Origin: Bacteroidota bacterium
GTDB lineage: Bacteria; Bacteroidota; Bacteroidia; Flavobacteriales; Weeksellaceae
DNA: 64,000 nucleotides
Reading direction: 5' to 3'
NCBI GenBank assembly: GCA_023458535.1
Contig: JAEWYW010000023.1
Coordinates: 29,165 to 93,164, forward strand
Positions 45,444-54,156 of this stretch are shown here, in pieces; the stretch's first letter is position 1, and the number at the start of each line of letters is the position of its first letter. Below the pieces are notes generated by a model, which saw only the letters and a list, made by a program, of their open reading frames with translations, did no database searches and was not told where the DNA came from. The position numbers and the translations under genes were made by a program.

Positions 45444-48032
45444 TTATTGTTTCACTTTAATTTCTTTTATCTGAACATCTTTAGCAGGTGCATTTTGAGG
45501 AGCCTTCTTTTGTTGGATTTTCTGGGCTGGCTGTCCAAATCCAGCATTAGGGCTTCCTGGCGGTTGCGAAGGTGCCGCATTCTGGAGATTGCCTTGAGGA
45601 ACTCCCTGATTAGCATTAAATTGCTGAACCGGCTGACCTGGAGGGCTCTGCGGAATAACATTTCCTTTGTTATCAGTAGGCTGAAATTGCAGCTCACTCT
45701 TTAGGTAATTCAACATTTCTTTAGCTTTTAAACCCTCTGGTGTTTTTCCATAGTTGAGCGCAATCTGTTCCAATTGAAGAATCATTACTTCTTTACCGCT
45801 CATTTTCCCAGTATTAAAAGCATTTAAGAGTGCAAGTTTAGGCACTAATGCATCCTTTGGATATTGTGAAATAGCCTGTTCTAAAATATTTTTACTGTCC
45901 TGAAATTTTTCTTCTTCGTAAAGTTGAAACGCTCGTATGTATGTGCCTTCAACACTTGGATCAGATTTAACGAATGTGGAACCTTTTGGATTTCTTACAA
46001 ATTCTGCGTAAGAAGAATAAGGATGATCTCTTAACAAAATCTGCTTTGCCCTATCTGCCGCATTAGGATTTTTCTCATAATTCATCGCAAAGATTTCATA
46101 GAGAGCCTGCAGCAGAACTTTTTCTTCTGGCTGCACATCTACCAAGTCATACAAAGTTTTTGTTGCTAACGGAGTATTGGTAAAATAATTTTGGTACATT
46201 ACCCCCATTCCGAGCGAGGCGGTATCTCTATCTTTCTTCAGCTGAGATAGCAATGTTTTATCAGTCGGTATTTTTTCAATATAAAATTCTGGTTCATAAC
46301 GACGAGGGTTGGGAGTATTGCTGATGCCTAAAGCTTCATTTTTCTTATCTTCAATTGTCGCCATAGTTTGCGAATACCTCCAGTTATCTGATAGTCCGCG
46401 ACCTCCCCAAACCTGTTTAAAAGAAGCACTTCCCTTGGAAACTGTACTCTGATTACTGAAGTAAAACCCTTTGGTAGCTACGCCAAAATCTTCAAATGAA
46501 TTTCCAGTGGTTCCAAATATAGAGTTGGCATTATAATCACCAGTATCAAAGCCTTTAGCACGCTCTGCTCTTCTTCTTTCCTGCTCTTCTTTTTCCTCCT
46601 TAACTTTTAGCTTTGCGATAAAATTATTGAAGTAAGATTTTTTCTGGGCTTCATCCATTCTCGCAAGATTTAAAATGCTATCATTTTTCTTTATTAAATA
46701 ATAGTTTTTGGCGATCTTTTTAATGTTTTCAGATTGTTCCTGTAGTAAAATTTTCGAAGGCTCATAGGTCATTGCAACTAATGCTGAATCGTAATATGCC
46801 CCAGCACCAATATAATCGTTCTTGTCTAAATAGCTATTCCCTATTTCATAGAAAGTAAGTCCACGAATCTGCGGATCTGAAACTTTTTCTTCCAGAGATT
46901 TTCGGAAAAACGTTTGTGCTTCCTCTTTCTTCCCAGCTTTATTGGCCATTAAGCCTAAGGCATAATAGAATTCATTTTTACGGGAACCATAAGTTCCTTT
47001 TTTACTAATGCCTTCTAGATAATTTTTTGCGCCTTCATAATCCCCTTTTCCATTGTATGTTTTTGCGATTTCAATCTGAGATTTTACCTCAAACTCAAAA
47101 TTGTTGGCATATTTATAAGCTTCTGTAAAACTTTCTCTTGCTTGGTCGTTTCTACCCATATTTTGAAGTAACTGTCCGCGTAAGAAAGCAATCCTACTTT
47201 TCAATTTTCGGTTTGAGTTTACTTCAAACGCCTTATCCAGTTCGGTTAAAGCGGCTTCTTTTTTACCTTCATCTAGTAAAGATTCGGCATAATAAATACT
47301 AAAAATCTTGTCATATTCTTTAGTTAAGCCTTCAGCTTTTACCTTTGCAAAAACTTCATTGGCCTTCTCATAATCTTTCATTTTTGCGTATGCAACCCCT
47401 TGATAAACCCTTGCCAACGGTAAACGCTTATCATCTTTCATTTTAGCAAATAAGGTATTGAGAATATCTAATGCAGCAACAGGTTTATTTTGATAAATTC
47501 TGGACTGTGCAGCGATGATATATGCGTCAAACAATGTTTTATTTTGTTCGGCACCTTTTCTCAGAACGGAGTAATTTTCAATTGCCTTTAATGCTTTGGC
47601 TTCAGCAATCTGCAGCGCAGTTGCACCTTTAGGCTGCTCCTGCCCTATGGTAGAACCAATATTACCGCCAGGTGGCATTCCTGGTGGACCAAGTGTGCTT
47701 CTTCCAGCATCTTTTTGTATTCCCGAAGGACTATTGTTAACAGAAGCCATTTTCATAGTGTTGTCGGCGAACGCTGCTGACTGACCTAAATCGCTGCCTA
47801 AGGGCTGATCTTCATAGGTAAGTATGGGTATATAAGGTGCATAAAAATTGTCTTTATGACCCTTATCTCTCGCTTCAAATTCATATTTTAATGCATCTTT
47901 TGCATTAAATAAAGTATTATAGTATGTTGAAAATCCTTTTAGAAATTTCTTCCTTTTCTCTGGTTTTTTGGCATTTGATGCACAAGAAAAAAGAATGGAA
48001 ATTATTAAAAGAAATAAAATGTTTTTTTTCAT
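45444..48032 (-). CDS. sprE: Type IX secretion/gliding lipoprotein SprE (PorW)
   Basis: An 862-residue TPR-rich periplasmic lipoprotein. The signal ends ILFSC (Cys18 or so), and many TPR units follow between about 140 and 470. The start KKFLKGFSTYYNTLFNAKDALKYE is typical of PorW/SprE. The C-terminal 100 residues are Pro/Gln/Asn/Lys rich and low in complexity. The start at 48032 gives the lipoprotein signal; 13 extra upstream residues are rejected. SprE is needed for type IX secretion and gliding. The rest of the machinery is outside the window except PorD. Confidence 0.9.
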   Translation of the reverse strand: MKKNILFLLIISILFSCASNAKKPEKRKKFLKGFSTYYNTLFNAKDALKYEFEARDKGHKDNFYAPYIPILTYEDQPLGSDLGQSAAFADNTMKMASVNNSPSGIQKDAGRSTLGPPGMPPGGNIGSTIGQEQPKGATALQIAEAKALKAIENYSVLRKGAEQNKTLFDAYIIAAQSRIYQNKPVAALDILNTLFAKMKDDKRLPLARVYQGVAYAKMKDYEKANEVFAKVKAEGLTKEYDKIFSIYYAESLLDEGKKEAALTELDKAFEVNSNRKLKSRIAFLRGQLLQNMGRNDQARESFTEAYKYANNFEFEVKSQIEIAKTYNGKGDYEGAKNYLEGISKKGTYGSRKNEFYYALGLMANKAGKKEEAQTFFRKSLEEKVSDPQIRGLTFYEIGNSYLDKNDYIGAGAYYDSALVAMTYEPSKILLQEQSENIKKIAKNYYLIKKNDSILNLARMDEAQKKSYFNNFIAKLKVKEEKEEQERRRAERAKGFDTGDYNANSIFGTTGNSFEDFGVATKGFYFSNQSTVSKGSASFKQVWGGRGLSDNWRYSQTMATIEDKKNEALGISNTPNPRRYEPEFYIEKIPTDKTLLSQLKKDRDTASLGMGVMYQNYFTNTPLATKTLYDLVDVQPEEKVLLQALYEIFAMNYEKNPNAADRAKQILLRDHPYSSYAEFVRNPKGSTFVKSDPSVEGTYIRAFQLYEEEKFQDSKNILEQAISQYPKDALVPKLALLNAFNTGKMSGKEVMILQLEQIALNYGKTPEGLKAKEMLNYLKSELQFQPTDNKGNVIPQSPPGQPVQQFNANQGVPQGNLQNAAPSQPPGSPNAGFGQPAQKIQQKKAPQNAPAKDVQIKEIKVKQ

Positions 48033-48119
48033 TGTAGTTGTATAACTTGCTAAAAGCCTTTTTATTATCAATAATCTTGATAAAGATGTAAATTTAATGA
48101 AAAAATATATTTAAAGGCT

Positions 48120-48680
48120 TCAATTATTTACATCATGTATTAATTTATACACCAAATGTGTGGGTAAACCCATAATCGTGTAAAAACTTCCTTCTATTCT
48201 ACTCACTTTTGCCATACCAATCCATTCTTGTATTCCATAACTGCCTGCTTTGTCTAAAGGCTGGTAATGGTGAATATAATACTTAATTTCATTATCAGAT
48301 ATCTCGTCAAAATACACTGTTGCCACATCCGTAGCACTTGCCATATTACTTTTTGTTTTGATGGTAACCGCAGTATACACTTGGTGCGACTTCCCTGATA
48401 GCAGTTTTAAAGTTTCAACTGCTTCTTCTGTATTCTTGGGCTTCCCTAAGATTTTTCGATCAAAAACCACAACCGTATCAGCAGTTAACAGAATTTCATC
48501 TTCTTTAATATCTTGGAAAGATTTCGCTTTCAATTCTGACAAATATTCTGCTGCTTTATCAGCTCCAATGTCTTGAGGAAGTATTTCTTCACAATCAATT
48601 TTCACAACATCAAAATCAAAACCTAAATTGGCTAAGAGTTCCTTTCTTCGCGGCGATTGCGATGCTAAAAGTATTTTCAT
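48120..48680 (-). CDS. maf: Maf-family nucleoside triphosphate pyrophosphatase
   Basis: A 186-residue Maf/YhdE-like protein. The start ILLASQSPRRKELL is diagnostic, with LLTADTVVVFDRKILGKP and YGIQEWIGMAKVSRIEGSFY. It hydrolyses dTTP/UTP or modified nucleotides to limit misincorporation. It follows kdsC by 6 bases. Confidence 0.95.
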   Translation of the reverse strand: MKILLASQSPRRKELLANLGFDFDVVKIDCEEILPQDIGADKAAEYLSELKAKSFQDIKEDEILLTADTVVVFDRKILGKPKNTEEAVETLKLLSGKSHQVYTAVTIKTKSNMASATDVATVYFDEISDNEIKYYIHHYQPLDKAGSYGIQEWIGMAKVSRIEGSFYTIMGLPTHLVYKLIHDVNN

Positions 48681-48686
48681 AAGAAT

Positions 48687-49205
48687 TTAAACTGATTGTG
48701 TATTATCTTCCAACCAAGTATTCTGTGCCTTCATCACCTGTTCAATAACATCGCGTACTGCTCCACTTCCGCCTTTAATACCTGAAATATAATGTGAAAC
48801 TGCTTTTACTTCTGGAACTGCATTTTCGGGACAAGTTGCAATGGCTGAGTTTTCAAGAAGGTGAATATCAGGTAAGTCATCACCCATGGTCAAAATCTCG
48901 TCGTTGGAAAGATTATATTTCTTCTTAAAATCATTATAATCCACCATTTTATTGTGAGATTTGGGATAGTAATCTTTAATACCCAGGTATTCAATTCTAT
49001 GTTTTACATTAGGATCATTTCCGCCTGTAATCACCCCAATAATGTAATTGTTTTTAATTGCTTTTACTACTGCATAACCGTCTAAAACATTCATAACCCT
49101 ACACATATCTCCTCCTGGCATCAAATATACGCTTCCGTCAGTGAATACGCCATCTACATCGAACACAAATGCTTTAATATTTTTTAATCTCTCTTTATAA
49201 GACAT
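48687..49205 (-). CDS. kdsC: KdsC-like HAD phosphatase
   Basis: A 172-residue C0-type HAD phosphatase. The motifs are FVFDVDGVFTDG (nucleophile and acid Asp), GVITGGND and ILTMGDDLPDI. It fits 3-deoxy-D-manno-octulosonate 8-phosphate phosphatase of Kdo synthesis. An N-acylneuraminate 9-phosphatase-type function cannot be excluded. It is cotranscribed with maf. Confidence 0.9.
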   Translation of the reverse strand: MSYKERLKNIKAFVFDVDGVFTDGSVYLMPGGDMCRVMNVLDGYAVVKAIKNNYIIGVITGGNDPNVKHRIEYLGIKDYYPKSHNKMVDYNDFKKKYNLSNDEILTMGDDLPDIHLLENSAIATCPENAVPEVKAVSHYISGIKGGSGAVRDVIEQVMKAQNTWLEDNTQSV

Positions 49206-49287
49206 TTTATATTTATTAATTGAATTGATTTTTAATTGTAAATAATGAACTACTCTAATTTAAAAAGCAGTTAGGTTAATAATTGTT

Positions 49288-50037
49288 TTATAGATCATAC
49301 ATACTTTGTATGGATTTGTTAATGGTTTTATATATTTCTAGACTCTCTCCTTCTAATAATTCTTGATGAAGTTCGAGTATTCTTCTGTCATCTCTCACTG
49401 CAGGTCCTGTCTGTGCATCTTTAGGATCCATAAAATGTATTTTTTCAGTAGTTTCATCTATCAATGGAAAAAAATACGAAAATGGAATCTTTTGACTGTC
49501 TGAAATTTCCTTGGCTCGTGCATATAGATGGTTGGTAAAATTGCATGCAAAAACAGCCGTTAAATGAATATATTTCCTTTTTTCATAAGTACTTTTCATA
49601 ACCTTGTCAGAAATCTTGCCTGCCAACACCATCAATTGGTTTTCGTCTGACTGACTTTCGGCTTCGATAAAAAAAGGAATTTCAGTATAGGTGAGATTTT
49701 TATCTTTAGAAAAAGTTTGAAGCGGGTAAAAACTTGCCTTTCGGTAATTTCCTTGCAGTACCTCCTTAGGTAAAGAACCAGATGTATGCGCTACTAAAGA
49801 ATTTTCATTAGTAATAAGTTTTGAAACTTCGGCAACTGAAGCATCACTAACGGCGACGATATATAAGTCTCCGGGTGATAAATCAATTGAAGAAAAGGAA
49901 AATCCTGTTTCAGAGGAAATTGCCTTAAGTTGTTCCTCGTTTCTTCCAAACAGCTGTTTCACCTGAATATTACTTTCTTTAAAAGCCTTTGCGAGATGAT
50001 ATGCTACATTTCCAGAACCTATAATAACTATTTCCAT
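49288..50037 (-). CDS. DUF2520 Rossmann-fold protein
   Basis: A 249-residue protein with an N-terminal Rossmann fold (IVIIGSGNVAYHLAKAF) and a helical C-terminal DUF2520 domain (KYIHLTAVFACNFTNHLYA, AQTGPAVRDD). It resembles pyrroline-5-carboxylate reductase-like proteins of unknown substrate. NADP binding is inferred from the glycine-rich loop. Confidence 0.87.
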   Translation of the reverse strand: MEIVIIGSGNVAYHLAKAFKESNIQVKQLFGRNEEQLKAISSETGFSFSSIDLSPGDLYIVAVSDASVAEVSKLITNENSLVAHTSGSLPKEVLQGNYRKASFYPLQTFSKDKNLTYTEIPFFIEAESQSDENQLMVLAGKISDKVMKSTYEKRKYIHLTAVFACNFTNHLYARAKEISDSQKIPFSYFFPLIDETTEKIHFMDPKDAQTGPAVRDDRRILELHQELLEGESLEIYKTINKSIQSMYDL

Positions 50038-50183
50038 ACTACAAATATAAAATATTAAAAGTTTGGTTTGAAATTAGTAGTATTAAAATGCAATAATGTA
50101 TAAAATCAATGATTTAGAACACTGAAACATTGATGATTACTAACATTGTCAGATTAAAATTAGCATAACATTTAACTTTTGAA

Positions 50184-50191
50184 TATTTTTG
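50184..50191 (+). promoter_or_regulatory. -7 box for ECF sigma operon
   Basis: TATTTTTG, TAnnTTTG, 24 bases before the ATG at 50216. The rest of the 178-base upstream gap shows no other signal. Confidence 0.5.
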
Positions 50192-50215
50192 TAATCCAAA
50201 CAACTGAAGCATCTT

Positions 50216-50767
50216 ATGAAGACTAAAGACGCCGAGATTATTGCAATGATGCAAGACCAACGAACCCAAGAAAAAGGGCTTCGAGCGTTGATGGATGCTT
50301 ACCAGAGTAGATTGTATTGGCATATCCGAAGGTTAATTGTAGATGCAGATTTAGCACAAGATGTTTTACAAGAAACTTTCATTAAGGTTTACCAAAACTT
50401 TCATCAGTTTAAGAATGATAGTCAGTTATATACCTGGCTGTACAGAATTGCAACCAATGAAGCTTTACAACAAATCAATAAGCTGAAAAGAATGCAGAAA
50501 ACGGATGAAGATGCAGATTATTATTTGCAGAATATTGTTTCAGATCAACTGGAAGATAACGGTGATGAGATTCAAATATTATTGCAAAAAGCCATACAGA
50601 GTTTGCCAGAGAAACAAAAATTGGTATTTACCATGAGGTATTATGATGATTTGCCTTATGAGGAGATTTCAAAAATTGTAGACATGTCGGTAGGAACCTT
50701 AAAAACCAACTACCACTATGCAAAACAAAAAATTGAAGATTATATTAAAGAAAATTATGATAAATAA
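50216..50767 (+). CDS. ECF-type RNA polymerase sigma factor
   Basis: A 183-residue sigma-70 ECF factor. Region 2 is LAQDVLQETFIKVYQNFHQFKN with YTWLYRIATNEAL; region 4 is LPEKQKLVFTMRYYDDLPYEEISKIVDMSVGTLKTNYHYAKQKI (about 122-170). It is followed by a single-pass membrane protein and a secreted protein, as in sigma/anti-sigma loci. The regulon is unknown. Confidence 0.95.
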   Translation: MKTKDAEIIAMMQDQRTQEKGLRALMDAYQSRLYWHIRRLIVDADLAQDVLQETFIKVYQNFHQFKNDSQLYTWLYRIATNEALQQINKLKRMQKTDEDADYYLQNIVSDQLEDNGDEIQILLQKAIQSLPEKQKLVFTMRYYDDLPYEEISKIVDMSVGTLKTNYHYAKQKIEDYIKENYDK

Positions 50768-50784
50768 TTTCTAAAGAACAGAAG

Positions 50785-51342
50785 ATGAAAAATTTTGATA
50801 TAGAAAATCTGGAACGTAAAAACATTTACATAGTACCTGACGCTCTTTTTGAGGATATTCAGAAAAATGTAATGCAGCATGTTCAAAAAAATGAAGAGGA
50901 AGATGTGAAACCTACGAAGGTTGTAAAGCTTAATTGGTGGATGGCAGCTGCGGCATCAGTAGTTTTGTTGTTCGGTTTGGGATGGGTTTTTGGTGATGAT
51001 ATTACTGCTTCAGAAGCACCACATATCGATACGCTGGTTAAGACAGATTTACCACATAGCGCAGCTGAAAGTCAGTATGCTTATAACACCTTAAAATCTG
51101 ACATCAGTTCTGTTGAAGTACATGTACCCACACAGAAAAGTCATGAAATGGATGAGACACCAACTAAAACTTTAGTTTCGACAACCAACAAGGATGACGC
51201 TGCCACAAAAAATGTTAATAATAAAAAATCTGAATTATCTGAGGAGCAGATGAATGTTTATCTGGATGCACTTTCGAGCAAAGAAATTTCAGAAATTGCC
51301 CAAAATTCGGTTTCAGATGTATATTTAGATTTATATAACTAA
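50785..51342 (+). CDS. Probable anti-sigma factor (single-pass membrane)
   Basis: A 185-residue protein with a cytoplasmic N-terminal part (1-49), one hydrophobic segment (about 51-68, WWMAAAASVVLLFGLGWVFG) and a long Ser/Thr/Lys-rich periplasmic part. It is 17 bases downstream of the sigma gene. No family motif is visible; the role rests on topology and position. Confidence 0.7.
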   Translation: MKNFDIENLERKNIYIVPDALFEDIQKNVMQHVQKNEEEDVKPTKVVKLNWWMAAAASVVLLFGLGWVFGDDITASEAPHIDTLVKTDLPHSAAESQYAYNTLKSDISSVEVHVPTQKSHEMDETPTKTLVSTTNKDDAATKNVNNKKSELSEEQMNVYLDALSSKEISEIAQNSVSDVYLDLYN

Positions 51343-51348
51343 TAATGT

Positions 51349-51861
51349 ATGAAAAAGTTTTTATTATTAAATGCACTATTCATTCTTGGGTTTAGTATTG
51401 ATGCTCAAAAGCTGAATTACGATTGGAAAAACATGAAACCCGAGCAGAGAAAAGAAGTGATCAACAACCTTTCTCCTGATGATAGAAAAGAACTGCTGAA
51501 AAAATTCAGAAATAATATGGTTATTGAAAATCTTGAAGTAAAGCCTGAAAACAAGGAAGAGTTTACCAGAATTTACAACGAGTATTTAGAGAGCCAGACC
51601 AATATAAAAAGACAGTTTAATCCAAATTTCAACCCTGAACAGCTTTCAGATCAGGAAGCCAAACAAAAACTTCAGCAAAGTTTTGAAATGGGACAGAGTT
51701 TATTGGATAACAGAAAGAAGTACGCTGAAAAATTTCAGCAAGTAATCCCGCCTCAAAAGGTTTTAAAACTATTCCAAACAGAAGGAATGGTGAGGGATAA
51801 AATGAATGAGAGGAAAAGCCCTAATTCTAGGAATAATTCCCCTCAGACCAGATCTAGATGA
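51349..51861 (+). CDS. Secreted helical protein (Spy/CpxP-like layout)
   Basis: A 170-residue exported protein with a signal peptide (about 1-19, ending FSIDA/Q). The mature part is helical and charged (NLSPDDRKELLKKFRN, LSDQEAKQKLQQSFEMGQ), a layout like the LTxxQ proteins Spy and CpxP, though the signature is not exact. It lies 6 bases after the putative anti-sigma gene and may act in the same envelope response. Confidence 0.65.
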   Translation: MKKFLLLNALFILGFSIDAQKLNYDWKNMKPEQRKEVINNLSPDDRKELLKKFRNNMVIENLEVKPENKEEFTRIYNEYLESQTNIKRQFNPNFNPEQLSDQEAKQKLQQSFEMGQSLLDNRKKYAEKFQQVIPPQKVLKLFQTEGMVRDKMNERKSPNSRNNSPQTRSR

Positions 51862-51891
51862 TCTCATAATAGTTTATTTTTTTAATGTTGG

Positions 51892-51923
51892 ACGACCCTT
51901 GTAGATTTTTCTGCACGGGTCGT
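51892..51923 (+). terminator. Terminator after sigma operon
   Basis: ACGACCCTTGTAGA (51892-51905) with TCTGCACGGGTCGT (51910-51923): 12 Watson-Crick pairs, one G-U pair and one mismatch, loop TTTT, then a T-rich tail. Confidence 0.85.
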
Positions 51924-51956
51924 TTAATTTTTATATTTTATATAATCAAAATCAAT

Positions 51957-51964
51957 TACATTTG
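51957..51964 (+). promoter_or_regulatory. -7 box for glycine-zipper pair
   Basis: TACATTTG, TAnnTTTG, 17 bases before the ATG at 51982. Confidence 0.55.
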
Positions 51965-51981
51965 TTATAAATGTAATCATT

Positions 51982-53022
51982 ATGAAAACACTATTTACCA
52001 TTTCTTCTATCTTTATTTTCTCATTAATATTTGCACAAGAAGTGGAAGTCATTAAGCTTAATAAAAATATCAAAGACAAAAAAGGGCTTATAAAATCATT
52101 GACTGTCATTGATAACAGAACGGACAAAAATATCGGTACCATAACGGACGAAAAGAAATCAGTAAGTTTAAAATTTGAAAATGAAGATCTTAAATCTTAC
52201 ATAGAAAATTGGTTTAAAGCGGATAATAAAGACACGGGAAATACTGATATAACTTTAATGGTTGAAGATATAAAGGCTTATCAGGAGCAAGATGCTTTAA
52301 CTAATCAACCTATTCCAAAACTTAGAGTGAGAATATCAAGTTTTTTGAAGAGAAATGACAAGTATTACTTCATTAATAGATTTGACAATATAGCTGTTGT
52401 TAATGAAAATAAGGCAGCTTTTTCACAAAAATATTTTGCAGATCAAATTTCAAATCTGTTTACAAACTTCATAAAAAGTTCTTACAAAGAGCAAGTCTCA
52501 AGTAATATAATTCCTGAAAATCAAATAAACAGCTATGATGCATATCTTTTAAAAAACAATTTGGCTATGTCGACAACTGTTTTGAAAGATGGAGTTTACA
52601 GAACAGTTAAAAATTTTACTATGCAAGTACCGGATACTGATTTTATTATTGAGAAGAATAAAAAAGGTGAAGTGAAAAGGTTTATGTATAAAGACGAAAG
52701 AGTTCATGAAGAACTTGTGTTTTGTTATGTGGAAAACGGAAAAGCCTATCGTTTTATTCCGGGTGGTTTTGTAGAAATGTTTAAAGATGACAATGGTTAT
52801 TATTTTATGGCTTCGCGAAAGCAACTATTTGAAGAAAACGTGAATGGTGCGATGATTGGTGCAATGACTGGTGGAGCAATTGGAGCTCTTATTGGAGGAT
52901 TAGCTGATGCCGCCTCAACAACTAGTAATTCTGTTAGAATGACAGCTTTTGGTTTTCCAAATAAAACTGAATCTAAAGTTTATTTAGATTTTTTAACAGG
53001 AAGATATATTTTCACTCAATAA
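51982..53022 (+). CDS. Secreted glycine-zipper protein A (tandem paralogue)
   Basis: A 346-residue protein with a signal peptide (about 1-18, ending LIFA/Q). The mature part has LTVIDNRTDKNIGTI and TDFIIEKNKKGEVKRF. Near residues 288-312 is a glycine-zipper, GAMIGAMTGGAIGALIGGLA, able to insert in a membrane. The next gene encodes a paralogue with the same order of blocks. No named family is recognised. Function is unknown. Confidence 0.75.
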   Translation: MKTLFTISSIFIFSLIFAQEVEVIKLNKNIKDKKGLIKSLTVIDNRTDKNIGTITDEKKSVSLKFENEDLKSYIENWFKADNKDTGNTDITLMVEDIKAYQEQDALTNQPIPKLRVRISSFLKRNDKYYFINRFDNIAVVNENKAAFSQKYFADQISNLFTNFIKSSYKEQVSSNIIPENQINSYDAYLLKNNLAMSTTVLKDGVYRTVKNFTMQVPDTDFIIEKNKKGEVKRFMYKDERVHEELVFCYVENGKAYRFIPGGFVEMFKDDNGYYFMASRKQLFEENVNGAMIGAMTGGAIGALIGGLADAASTTSNSVRMTAFGFPNKTESKVYLDFLTGRYIFTQ

Positions 53023-53068
53023 GAGGATTTTTTCAGACTCTAGTTGAACCAATAAAAAACGCTTTGAC

Positions 53069-54082
53069 ATGAAAAACCTCTTTATTTTTTTATTAATTTC
53101 AGTCAACATATTTGCACAGAAAACCGTTACTGTTCCATTTAGGCAAAACTTGAAGGATAAATCTAAAATGGCAAAATCTTTAACGGTACACGATATCAGA
53201 GAAGATAAAAACATTGGAAGTATTGTATATAGAAAGGAAAATTACGACATTAAACTTCCCGACGATGATCTTACAAACATTCTCGAAAAATCATTTGATG
53301 AAGACAATAAAACCAAAGGGAACACAGAATTTTTAGTTGTCGTTAAAAAAATTAAAGTTGGACAAATCCCTAAAGGAAAATCACATCTCTCTAAAATTGA
53401 ATTTGATATAGCAAGTTTCATTAAAAAAGAAGACAAATATTATTTCATTGACAGAACTAAAAAAACTGCATTTGTAAAACCTGGTCCCAATGAGGATATA
53501 CCAAAGCTTGTAGCTTCTAAGATTGGTTCTAAACTTTCGGATTTCATTACCGATTCTTTCTCTCATCCTGTTAGCAAATACAATATCACAAATGATCAAC
53601 TTCCCAATTATGAAACTGCCGTAGTGGCGCAAACAAAAATTTTTAGTAATGAAAAATTAGTTGACGGTGTTTATAAGGATTTCATTCACTTCATTAATCA
53701 GGAACCACAGAAAAATTATTACGTTAAAAAAAATAAAAAAGGACAAATCACAGGTGTGGGGGATGTAGATGGGTATGATGTTTTTAAAAGTAAAGTGTAT
53801 GCATTTGTGGACGAGGGGAAACCTTACCTTTTAACACCCTTAAACTTTTGGGAAATGCAAAAAGATGGTAATGGTTATTATTTATTTGCCTCTCGCGAGG
53901 CTATAGATCCCGAATATAAAAACAATGGTGCATTTGTTGGAATGGTTGCCGGTGGAATTGTTGGCGGAATCGTGGGTGGATTAATTGATGCTTCTATCTC
54001 CAAAAACAAAGTAAATGATCAAAATAACTTCTATAATATTTACATCGATTGTTTAACGGGAGAACTTCTCTACGAAAAATAA
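53069..54082 (+). CDS. Secreted glycine-zipper protein B (tandem paralogue)
   Basis: A 337-residue protein with a signal peptide (MKNLFIFLLISVNIFA/Q). It is a paralogue of the preceding gene: LTVHDIREDKNIGSI, KNYYVKKNKKGQITGV, NGYYLFASREAI, and a glycine-zipper at about 285-308 (GAFVGMVAGGIVGGIVGG). The whole length aligns, with both proteins ending in a YLDFLTGRYIFTQ / YIDCLTGELLYEK block. The 46-base gap from A has no terminator, so they are probably cotranscribed. Confidence 0.75.
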   Translation: MKNLFIFLLISVNIFAQKTVTVPFRQNLKDKSKMAKSLTVHDIREDKNIGSIVYRKENYDIKLPDDDLTNILEKSFDEDNKTKGNTEFLVVVKKIKVGQIPKGKSHLSKIEFDIASFIKKEDKYYFIDRTKKTAFVKPGPNEDIPKLVASKIGSKLSDFITDSFSHPVSKYNITNDQLPNYETAVVAQTKIFSNEKLVDGVYKDFIHFINQEPQKNYYVKKNKKGQITGVGDVDGYDVFKSKVYAFVDEGKPYLLTPLNFWEMQKDGNGYYLFASREAIDPEYKNNGAFVGMVAGGIVGGIVGGLIDASISKNKVNDQNNFYNIYIDCLTGELLYEK

Positions 54083-54106
54083 CATTTCGCTGAAATACAG
54101 AAAAAT

Positions 54107-54130
54107 GGGACTTTTTAAGTCTCTTTTTTT
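54107..54130 (+). terminator. Terminator running into the lepA -7 box
   Basis: GGGACTT, TTT, AAGTCTC (7 bp with one G-U pair), then T7 at 54124-54130. The last T begins the TATCTTTG box of lepA. Confidence 0.65.
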
Positions 54131-54137
54131 ATCTTTG
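54130..54137 (+). promoter_or_regulatory. -7 box for lepA
   Basis: TATCTTTG, TAnnTTTG, 19 bases before the ATG at 54157, directly continuous with the upstream T-tract. No TTG at -33. Confidence 0.5.
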
Positions 54138-54156
54138 CAAATTACAAGATTTATAA

